From positions 1 through 7,594 of the forward strand of contig DATAYA010000087.1 in NCBI GenBank assembly GCA_036272815.1: 7,594 bases of DNA. Reading direction: 5' to 3'. The DNA is from DATAYA01 sp036272815. GTDB taxonomy: Bacteria; Pseudomonadota; Alphaproteobacteria; Acetobacterales; Acetobacteraceae. Each line of letters begins with the position of its first letter. Positions within the stretch are counted from its first letter, which is position 1. The position numbers and the translations under genes are program-made. The notes below the pieces were generated by a model. It ran no database searches, had not been told where the DNA came from, and worked only from the letters and a program-made list of their open reading frames with translations. Shown here piece after piece: positions 1 through 4,950 of this stretch.

Positions 1-17
1 CCGGAGCTGGTGCGGTA

Positions 18-43
18 GCGCCGGACCGGCTTCCCGCCGGCGC
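18..43. repeat. GC-rich inverted repeat near the left edge
   Basis: The arms GCGCCGG (18-24) and CCGGCGC (37-43) are perfect complements around a 12-base loop. A TAG at 16-18 closes one forward reading frame entering from the left edge (codons reading PELVR then stop). The hairpin could therefore sit at the end of an upstream gene and act as a terminator stem. There is no T-run after it, and the upstream frame is too short to prove it is coding. Chance pairing is quite possible at this GC content. Confidence 0.2.
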
Positions 44-91
44 GGATGGGGTGTACGCAAGGGAGGCGGCCCAGCCACGACGGAGCACAGG

Positions 92-409
92 ATGCGCAAG
101 ACTCTCCTGCTTGAGACTCTCCTGCTTGCGGTGATCGCGACAGTGGCGAGCGCGCCCGCGTTCGCCCAATCTCCAACGGGCGCCGAGTCTCCGCTGGGCG
201 CCCAGCCAGGGACAGGGACCGGATCGACGGCCGGGCAGGTGCCGGGCTCAACCGGGCGTCCGGTGGATCACGGTCCCTTCACGCCGCAGGCGAACCGCGC
301 CTATCAGGGGGGCGGCGTCATTCTCCAAGGCGCGCCCGGCGCCCCGCCGCCCACGCCCGAGCCGACACCGCCGGGGCAGTCCCCGCGGCACATGGTGCCT
401 CCAAGCTGA
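92..409 (+). CDS. Small exported proline/glycine-rich protein, function unknown
   Basis: This encodes 105 residues. The N-terminus is a classical Sec signal peptide: Arg-Lys at residues 2-3, a hydrophobic core and an Ala-Phe-Ala site, with predicted cleavage after Ala25 before Gln26. The mature part is about 80 residues, rich in Pro, Gly, Thr, Ser and Ala, with no cysteine and no lipobox, so it is probably a soluble periplasmic or secreted protein. A middle stretch (about residues 58-80, with FTPQANRAYQGGG) is less repetitive and may be the conserved core. The C-terminus is a Pro-rich tail. The start is supported by GGAG at 82-85, six bases before the ATG. The same frame stays open to the window edge, but the signal peptide begins exactly here. 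Codons 3-12 carry a perfect 15-bp tandem duplication (99-113 and 114-128), which inserts Glu8 among the leucines. It is convergent with the adenosyltransferase gene. I do not recognise a family and assign no function. Confidence 0.7.
   Translation: MRKTLLLETLLLAVIATVASAPAFAQSPTGAESPLGAQPGTGTGSTAGQVPGSTGRPVDHGPFTPQANRAYQGGGVILQGAPGAPPPTPEPTPPGQSPRHMVPPS
99..128 (+). repeat. Perfect 15-bp tandem duplication in the signal peptide
   Basis: The 15-mer AGACTCTCCTGCTTG occurs twice back to back, at 99-113 and 114-128, without a mismatch. Fifteen bases is five codons, so the reading frame is kept and the protein reads TLLLETLLL. The identity at every base, including wobble positions, suggests a recent slippage or duplication event. 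Confidence 0.9.
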
Positions 410-479
410 GGCCCCGCGCACTCCAACGGCCTGCCGGCGGTATGCAAGATTTCGTTCGGCGACACCGGCTTGGGATCGA

Positions 480-1034
480 TCACCGATTTGCCCCTGGCAC
501 CCACATCACGTCTCCGCCGGCCGCCGCATTCAGCGTTCGTGCCAGCACGAACAGATGGTCCGACAGCCGATTGAGGAACCGCAGCACCGGCGCGCCCACC
601 GCTTCATCCGCCGCCAGCAGCACCACCGCGCGCTCCGCCCGCCTGGCGCTCGCCCGCGCGACGTGTGCGGCCGCCGCACCCGGGCTGCCGCCGGGCAGGA
701 CGAAGCTTCGGAGCGGCGATAGCGCTGCATTCATAGCCGCCACCTCCGCCTCCAGCCGCGCCGACGGCACGTCCGTCAGCCGCAAGCCTGCGCCTGCCGC
801 TCCGGGCACCGCCAGGTCGGCGCCGAGGTCGAACAGATCGTTCTGGATACGCGCGAGCATCGCGTCGGCCTCTCCCGCGGCATGGAGGCGGAGCACGCCG
901 ATTGCGCAATTGGCTTCGTCCACGGCGCCGATCGCCTCGATGCGCGCGGTGTCCTTGCCGACGCGGCTGCCGTCGCCGAGCGAGGTCTGCCCGCCGTCGC
1001 CGCCTCGCGTCACCACTCGGTTGATCCGCACCAT
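480..1034 (-). CDS. pduO: PduO-type corrinoid (cob(I)alamin) adenosyltransferase
   Basis: This 184-residue cytoplasmic enzyme is predicted to transfer the 5'-deoxyadenosyl group of ATP to cob(I)alamin, making adenosylcobalamin. The family hallmarks are present in order. The N-terminal ATP loop is TRGGDGGQTSLGDG (residues 9-22). It is followed by RIEAIGAVDEANCAIG (31-46), RIQNDLFDLGADLAVP (62-77), the RRAER helix (131-135) with its conserved Arg and Glu, and LRFLNRLSDHLFVLAR (151-166) with Asn155 and Asp159. Length matches the PduO family (about 180-200). It has no P-loop GKGKT, so it is not the unrelated CobA/CobO type. The start ATG has GGGAGG at 1045-1040, five bases upstream. It shares one base with the tonB stop (TGATG), which implies translational coupling. 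The residue after Arg10 in the ATP loop is Gly, where Thr is common (TRTGD), a minor variant. Confidence 0.93.
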   Translation of the reverse strand: MVRINRVVTRGGDGGQTSLGDGSRVGKDTARIEAIGAVDEANCAIGVLRLHAAGEADAMLARIQNDLFDLGADLAVPGAAGAGLRLTDVPSARLEAEVAAMNAALSPLRSFVLPGGSPGAAAAHVARASARRAERAVVLLAADEAVGAPVLRFLNRLSDHLFVLARTLNAAAGGDVMWVPGANR

Positions 1035-1036
1035 CA
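1034..1036 (-). other. Stop/start overlap (TGATG) coupling tonB to the adenosyltransferase
   Basis: On the minus strand the tonB stop TGA (1036-1034) shares its A with the ATG (1034-1032) of the next gene. The GGGAGG ribosome binding site at 1045-1040 lies inside the last tonB codons. This arrangement is typical of translational coupling and makes a common transcript very likely. Confidence 0.85.
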
Positions 1037-1990
1037 CTGCCTCCCGCGACTGAACACCACCCGGAACGGCAGCTCCGAGGCGACCGGGACGCCGTCGCGC
1101 TGCCCCGGTTGGAAGTGCCAGTCGCGCGCCGCATCCAGCACCGCGCGATCCAGCACCGGCCAGCCGGAACTCTTTATCACGTCCACCCCCGTGGCCCGCC
1201 CGTCCGGTCCCACATGGATCAGCACCTCGACCGTGCCGTGCTCGCCGAGCAGCGCCGCCTCGCGCGGGAAGACAGGCGGGCTGTTGTGCCAGGTCTCGTC
1301 CGGACCGGGCGGGGTGATGTGGTGACCTTCCACGATCCCGAGGGCCGGCAGTCCGAGCGAACCGAGGCGAATCTCGGCCGGGGGCGGCGGTGGGCGGCTG
1401 GGGGCGGGGATCGCGGCTGCAACCGTGGCGGTCCGGGCATGCAGCGGCGGTGGCTCGACCGGTGCGGGCGGCGCAGGTACCCGGGGTGCCGGTCTTGGGG
1501 GTGCCGGCGTGAGGGGTGCCGGTTTGGGGGGTGCCGGTTTGGGGGGTGCCGGTCTGGGGGGTGCTGGTGTGGGGGGTGCCGGTCTTGGGGGTGTCGGCTT
1601 GGGAGGTGCCGGCCTGGAAGGTGCCGGTCTGGCGGGTGCCGGTTTCGGCGGTGCTGGCGCGGGGACTGGTCGCGGCGCCGAGGCCGGCCGCGACCCGGCC
1701 GGGGCGGCTGCCTTTGTGCCGGCGCCCGTCGCATGCCGCGCCACCACCATCTCGAACGTCGCCAGCGGTGGTGGGGCCGATGACGGGCGCCGATTCTGTG
1801 CCGTCTGCCGCGCCCCCCAAAACAGCAGCGCGAACGCCGCCGCATGCGCCGCGATGGACGCGGCGAGCGCGGGGCGTCGCGCGCGCGTGGCCGTCGGTCG
1901 GGGGCGCAGGGCGGCGGTGGCGGCGAGCGGCAGCGGAGGACCTCCGCCACTGGTATAGAGCACCGCACGAAACCGAGGCAGACACCCCAT
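1034..1990 (-). CDS. tonB: Energy transducer TonB with long Pro-rich linker
   Basis: With this start the protein has 318 residues. TonB couples the inner-membrane proton-motive force, through ExbB/ExbD, to outer-membrane receptors for siderophores and B12. A single N-terminal membrane segment (about residues 41-59) contains S45-x3-H49, matching the conserved SxxxH of TonB anchors. A long Pro/Ala linker follows (about 98-205), encoded partly by a 15-bp minisatellite. A TonB_C domain fills about 236-315, with PPVFPREA, GTVEVLIHVGPDG, then DWHFQPG near residues 290-296 and a final strand. No exbB or exbD lies in the window. The start is uncertain: ATG at 1990 shares its CATG with the divergent M20 start. 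GTG at 1963 (residue 10) would remove the overlap, while an ATG at 2074 would overlap M20 by 86 bases. None has a good Shine-Dalgarno. The stop overlaps the adenosyltransferase ATG, suggesting a joint role in corrinoid acquisition. Confidence 0.87.
   Translation of the reverse strand: MGCLPRFRAVLYTSGGGPPLPLAATAALRPRPTATRARRPALAASIAAHAAAFALLFWGARQTAQNRRPSSAPPPLATFEMVVARHATGAGTKAAAPAGSRPASAPRPVPAPAPPKPAPARPAPSRPAPPKPTPPRPAPPTPAPPRPAPPKPAPPKPAPLTPAPPRPAPRVPAPPAPVEPPPLHARTATVAAAIPAPSRPPPPPAEIRLGSLGLPALGIVEGHHITPPGPDETWHNSPPVFPREAALLGEHGTVEVLIHVGPDGRATGVDVIKSSGWPVLDRAVLDAARDWHFQPGQRDGVPVASELPFRVVFSRGRQ
1485..1664 (-). repeat. Minisatellite, 12 units of 15 bp, encoding the TonB linker
   Basis: On the plus strand the hexamer GGTGCC, or a one- or two-base variant of it, recurs exactly every 15 bases at 1485, 1500, 1515 and so on to 1650, giving 12 units. 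The consensus is close to GGTGCCGGTCTGGGG. Read on the coding (minus) strand each unit gives a pentapeptide of the PAPP(K/R/T) type, so copy changes keep frame. It covers about residues 109-169 of TonB. The units between about 1515 and 1560 are nearly identical and the flanking ones are more diverged, as expected when arrays expand internally. Confidence 0.92.
1933..1947. promoter_or_regulatory. 15-bp perfect palindrome upstream of the M20 gene
   Basis: GCGGAGG (1933-1939) and CCTCCGC (1941-1947) are perfect inverted 7-bp arms about the single base 1940. The site lies 41-55 bases before the M20 start, where a promoter or operator for that gene would be expected, and inside the N-terminal codons of tonB. 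It could bind a dimeric regulator of the divergent pair. It could also be chance in GC-rich coding DNA; no matching second copy was seen. Confidence 0.2.
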
Positions 1991-3152
1991 GCTCGCAACA
2001 ATGCCGACCGCCGACGCCATCGCCCGTCTCGCCGCAGACCTCGTGCGCATCGACAGCCGCAGCACCGCCTCCAACCTTCCGGTCGCGGAGCGGATCGAGG
2101 CGGAGCTCGCCGGCTTCGGGTCCGGCTTCGTAATCGAGCGGCTCGACTACGCGGACGCCGCCGGGGTCGCGAAACGCGCGCTGGTGGCAAGGCGTGGTCG
2201 CGGCGGCCTCGCCCTCTCGGGCCACATGGACACGGTGCCGGAGACCGGCTGGACCGAGACCGGCGGCGGCCCGTGGTCCGGTCGGATCGAGGACGGGGTG
2301 CTGCACGGGCTCGGCGCGGCCGACATGAAGGGGCCGCTCGCCGCCATCCTGGCTGCCGCCGGCCGCTTGCCGGAGGCGGTGCCGCTCACGCTGCTGCTGA
2401 CCACCGACGAGGAGACCACGAAGGCGGGCGCCCGCCGTGTCGCCGCCGCGTCGGTGTTGCTGCGCGACGCGCCTCCGGCTGCGATCGTGGTCGCCGAGCC
2501 GACGCGGCTGGTGCCGGTGCGGGGCCATCGGGCGCACATCGTCTTCACCGCGACGGCCACGGGCGTCCAGGCCCATAGCAGCACCGGCGCCGGGCGAAAC
2601 GCCAACTGGACGCTGATCCCGTTCCTGGCCGAGATGCGCGGCCTGTTCGAGCGGCTGCGCACCGACCCGGCGATGCACGATGCCGCCTACGACCCGCCGT
2701 TCAGCGATTTCAACCTGATCCTCGACAATCACGGCGCGGCGCTCAACGTGACCGTGCCGGTGGCGACCGCACGGATAAAATTCCGCTACAGCGCCGGCGT
2801 CGATCCCGCGCCGGTGCTGGCAGCGGTGCGTGCCGCCGCCGTCCGGGCCGGCGTCGCCCTCGACGAAGCCCGCGAAGGCCGCCCGCCCGAGCTGCCGGCC
2901 GACCATCCGCTGGTGCGGCTCGCCGAGGCCGAGACCGGGCAGGCGGCGCGAACCGTCCCGTTCGGCACCGATGCCTCGGAGTTGCAGGCGATCGCGCCGT
3001 GCCTCGTGCTCGGGCCGGGCGACATCGCGCAGGCGCACCGGCCCGGCGAATCGATCGAGGTCGCGGCGTTGGAACAGGCGGCGGCGCTGTTCGTGCGGCT
3101 GGCGGAGCGGGTCGCTGCCGGGTCCTTCGCCTCGACCACGGAACATCCGTGA
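1989..3152 (+). CDS. M20-family metallopeptidase/deacylase, ArgE/DapE-like
   Basis: This encodes 387 residues, the usual ArgE/DapE length. These enzymes use two metal ions to hydrolyse an amide bond, for example N-acetylornithine to ornithine. The catalytic set is intact: SGHMDTVP (His79 ligand, Asp81), GLGAADMKG (Asp112 bridging both metals), TTDEET (Glu141 general base, Glu142 ligand), Glu170 in AEPT as a ligand, and GPGDIAQAHRPGE with His350 as the last ligand. GVQAHSS (His196) is the lid/dimer-domain histidine. The two-domain layout, a catalytic fold with an inserted dimerisation domain at about 178-290, fits. The C-terminal GPG...AH.PGE resembles ArgE more than DapE, but substrate cannot be fixed from sequence, so I give no symbol. 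There is no signal peptide, so it is cytoplasmic. GAGG at 1975-1978 is a plausible ribosome binding site. A second ATG at 2001 has none. It overlaps the GFA gene by GTGA. Confidence 0.9.
   Translation: MLATMPTADAIARLAADLVRIDSRSTASNLPVAERIEAELAGFGSGFVIERLDYADAAGVAKRALVARRGRGGLALSGHMDTVPETGWTETGGGPWSGRIEDGVLHGLGAADMKGPLAAILAAAGRLPEAVPLTLLLTTDEETTKAGARRVAAASVLLRDAPPAAIVVAEPTRLVPVRGHRAHIVFTATATGVQAHSSTGAGRNANWTLIPFLAEMRGLFERLRTDPAMHDAAYDPPFSDFNLILDNHGAALNVTVPVATARIKFRYSAGVDPAPVLAAVRAAAVRAGVALDEAREGRPPELPADHPLVRLAEAETGQAARTVPFGTDASELQAIAPCLVLGPGDIAQAHRPGESIEVAALEQAAALFVRLAERVAAGSFASTTEHP
3149..3152 (+). other. GTGA overlap coupling the M20 and GFA genes
   Basis: The GTG start of the GFA gene (3149-3151) overlaps the TGA stop of the M20 gene (3150-3152). 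There is no strong Shine-Dalgarno (only GGA near 3140), so re-initiation by terminating ribosomes is the likely way the second gene is translated. Confidence 0.75.
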
Positions 3153-3499
3153 GGCAGACCTATCGACGCTCCTGTCATTGCGGCCGCGTCAGGTTCGAGG
3201 CCGATGCCGATCTCGACCATGTGCGGGCCTGCGACTGCTCGATCTGCCGGCGGCGCGGCGCTCTGATCCACCGGGTCTCGCCGGAGTGTTTCCGGCTGCT
3301 GACGCCGCTTGAGGAGCTTGCGACCTCCATGTTCAACACCCACGCGGCGCGGGACTATGTCTGCCGGGTCTGCGGAATCCTGCCGTTCAGGCGCTCAAGC
3401 GCTGCGCCCGGCGCCTGGGCGACCAATGTCCGTTGCCTCGAAGAAGTCCACATCGATGCGATTCCGGTCCGTCGCGTTCACGGCGACCGGCTGTCCTGA
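3149..3499 (+). CDS. GFA/CENP-V-family zinc protein
   Basis: This encodes 116 residues. The cysteine layout is that of the GFA (glutathione-dependent formaldehyde-activating enzyme)/CENP-V fold: Cys9-x-Cys11-Gly, then Cys28-x-Cys30-x2-Cys33-Arg-Arg, and later Cys72-x2-Cys75-Gly. In the family these bind structural and catalytic zinc. Many members are carbon-sulfur lyases or have unknown function, and a formaldehyde role for the type protein has been doubted, so the substrate is open. The protein is cytoplasmic with no signal peptide. The start is GTG at 3149, overlapping the M20 stop (GTGA), so translation is probably coupled. The first residues, RRSCHCGRVRFE, match the usual family N-terminus, which supports this start. 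It is slightly short for the family but has all motifs. The canonical His after the CxxCG motif (CGIH) is not evident; the sequence there is CGILPF. Confidence 0.87.
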   Translation: MRQTYRRSCHCGRVRFEADADLDHVRACDCSICRRRGALIHRVSPECFRLLTPLEELATSMFNTHAARDYVCRVCGILPFRRSSAAPGAWATNVRCLEEVHIDAIPVRRVHGDRLS

Positions 3500-3520
3500 T
3501 AGGTCCGGCCCGCGCGCGCG

Positions 3521-3532
3521 GCGGGATCCCGC
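3521..3532. repeat. 12-bp perfect palindrome after the GFA gene
   Basis: GCGGGATCCCGC at 3521-3532 is fully self-complementary and lies 22 bases after the GFA stop. It has no loop and no T-run, so a terminator role is weak. It may be chance or half of a regulatory region together with the nearby palindrome at 3536-3550. Confidence 0.3.
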
Positions 3533-3535
3533 GCT

Positions 3536-3550
3536 CGGCTTGACAAGCCG
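3536..3550 (+). promoter_or_regulatory. Putative promoter -35 (TTGACA) embedded in a palindrome
   Basis: TTGACA at 3540-3545 is a perfect sigma-70-type -35 hexamer. It lies inside the 7+1+7 palindrome CGGCTTG-A-CAAGCCG (3536-3550). A 17-base spacer leads to CTTTCT at 3563-3568, a poor -10. It sits in the 97-base gap before the membrane-protein gene, 47 bases from that ATG. A repressor bound to the palindrome would cover the -35 box. The weak -10 keeps confidence low. Confidence 0.4.
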
Positions 3551-3596
3551 CCCCCCGGCCGACTTTCTGCACCCGCCCCAACTGCCGGATCGGAGC

Positions 3597-4904
3597 ATGA
3601 GCGGCGTCCAGACCCTGACATCCGCGCCCATCCTCGCGCGCCTGCGCGATCGACCCGTGTCCGCACGTGAGAAGCTGCTGCTTCTGGTCGGCTATGCGGT
3701 GCTGGTGCTCGTGCGGATGCCGGTCGTGGCGATCCACGGGCGGCTCTGGGCGGAGGAAGGGAACGTCTATCTCGCCGCCGCCTGGAACCAAGGCTGGTGG
3801 GGGGCGATCGCCGCGGTCCACGAGGACTACCTCAATCTCGCCGCCACGATGGCGACGCTGTTCGCCGTCCATCTGGTGCCGCTGCGGGACGCGCCGCACG
3901 TCACCGTCGCCTTGGCACTGGCGATCCAGCTCCTGCCGCCGCTGCTGCTGCTGACCAGCGGGTTCGTCTGGCTGCGCGACCGGCCGGTGCTGATCGCATC
4001 GCTGCTGCTGGTGCTGACGCCGCCGCTGTCGTCGGAAGTGTGGCTGAACTCGATCACCAGCCACTTCCACATGATGGTCGCCGTCGGGATCATCCTGGCC
4101 GCCCCGGTGCGCGGCGGCGCGGTGGGCGTGCTGCGCGGGGCGGTGCTGCTGGCGGCCCCGCTCTGCGGGCCGGGCTCGATCTTCGCGACCCCGCTATTCG
4201 TGCTGCGCGCGCTGCGCGACCGGTCCTGGGTACGGGCGGGGCAGGCGGCGCTGATCTGCGCTGCCGCTGCCATTCAGATGGCGGTCTATGCCACGCACCG
4301 TGCGCCCGGCCGGCATTTGGAGCTGAGCGTCCCGCTGCTGCTGAGCGTGCTGTTCGTCAAGGACATGCTCGTGCCACTGGCCGGTGCCCATCTCGCCCGC
4401 GTGGTGGACGGCCAATTCATCATGCCGGGCCTGCTTGCGCACCGCTGGCCGTTGCTGTCGACCGCCGGCAGCGTGCTCGGGATCGGGCTCGTCGGCGGCG
4501 CGATCCTCTGGCGGGCGCGGGAGGAGGTGGCGTGGCTGTTTGCCTGCGCGCTGCTGATGGCGGTGCTGTCCTACATGGGTGCGATGCTGGGCGGGTCGGA
4601 CATGGCGACCGTCGATTTCGGGATGCGCTATGCCTATCCGCCGATGGTGCTGTTCGGGCTCTCCATCCTCGGCCTCGCGGCGAACGCGCGCGGGGTGGTG
4701 CGCCCGCTCGCCGGCGTTCTGGTCGTCTGGCTGATCGTGGTCGGCGGCGCTGAGTATTTCGCGGTCCCGCGCGAGATGCGCAATGGTCCGTCCTGGCCGG
4801 CGCAGGTGGCGGAGTGGCGCGTCAATCCGATGCACATGCTGGAGACATGGCCCGGTACCGGCGACTGGGTGTTCGCGCTCGATCCGCGCCGGCAGCCGCG
4901 CTGA
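3597..4904 (+). CDS. Polytopic membrane protein, possibly GT-C-like; function unknown
   Basis: This encodes 435 residues, dominated by hydrophobic helices. I count about 10-12 segments, including around 27-46, 82-95, 101-126, 131-145, 158-170, 174-203, 214-233, 245-266, 287-305, 311-331, 345-363 and 368-388. The first non-cytoplasmic loop has an acidic patch (WAEEGN, Glu53-Glu54) followed by aromatic residues (WNQGWWG). That layout is reminiscent of GT-C glycosyltransferases, which carry catalytic acidic residues in the loop after helix 1 and use polyprenyl-phosphate sugars. A late RYAYPP motif (344-349) and a Trp-rich soluble tail (about 389-435) also fit that style. This is inference; I cannot name a family. 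The start ATG follows CGGAG at 3591-3595 with an unusually short gap. The frame is open further upstream, but the predicted membrane topology begins after this start. It is separated from the GFA gene by 97 bases and probably has its own promoter. It converges on the SDR gene. Confidence 0.8.
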   Translation: MSGVQTLTSAPILARLRDRPVSAREKLLLLVGYAVLVLVRMPVVAIHGRLWAEEGNVYLAAAWNQGWWGAIAAVHEDYLNLAATMATLFAVHLVPLRDAPHVTVALALAIQLLPPLLLLTSGFVWLRDRPVLIASLLLVLTPPLSSEVWLNSITSHFHMMVAVGIILAAPVRGGAVGVLRGAVLLAAPLCGPGSIFATPLFVLRALRDRSWVRAGQAALICAAAAIQMAVYATHRAPGRHLELSVPLLLSVLFVKDMLVPLAGAHLARVVDGQFIMPGLLAHRWPLLSTAGSVLGIGLVGGAILWRAREEVAWLFACALLMAVLSYMGAMLGGSDMATVDFGMRYAYPPMVLFGLSILGLAANARGVVRPLAGVLVVWLIVVGGAEYFAVPREMRNGPSWPAQVAEWRVNPMHMLETWPGTGDWVFALDPRRQPR

Positions 4905-4914
4905 CGGTCCCCGA

Positions 4915-4950
4915 AAGCGGGCCGCCTCAGAAAAGAGGGCCGCCTCAGAA
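4915..4950 (-). repeat. 18-bp tandem duplication doubling the SDR stop codon
   Basis: The segments 4933-4950 and 4915-4932 are tandem copies that match at 17 of 18 bases (the difference is at 4936 versus 4918). On the minus strand each copy begins TTC TGA GGC GGC. The first copy holds the last codon and stop of the SDR gene. Because 18 is a multiple of three, the second copy supplies another in-frame TGA six codons downstream. It occupies most of the 40-base gap between two convergent genes. Confidence 0.9.

Noticed and set aside
1..91. Tail of an upstream gene ending at TAG 16-18, or in another frame at TGA 132-134.
   Set aside because: Two of the three forward frames could each be a gene end, and neither is long enough to recognise.
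1425..1958. A plus-strand frame translating to Gly-Ala-Gly-Leu repeats, like a structural Gly-rich protein.
   Set aside because: It is the antisense of the TonB Pro-rich linker minisatellite. TonB has a membrane anchor with SxxxH and a TonB_C domain, so the minus strand is the coding one.
1954..1959. TATAGA as a -10 box for the M20 gene.
   Set aside because: The matching -35 position (around 1931-1936) is GC-rich and unlike TTGACA. The single hexamer is too weak to list.
480..3146. A continuous 888-codon open frame on the minus strand.
   Set aside because: Only its last 184 codons (480-1034) are the adenosyltransferase. The rest runs out of frame through tonB and antisense to the well-supported M20 gene, with Arg/Gly/His-rich low-complexity translation, as expected from few stop codons in GC-rich DNA.
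4906..4923. Hairpin CCCG-AAAG-CGGG with outer GG/CC pairs between two convergent genes, as a shared terminator.
   Set aside because: The stem is only four pairs plus a bulged extension and there is no T-run on either strand. It also overlaps the 18-bp tandem duplication, which explains part of the symmetry.
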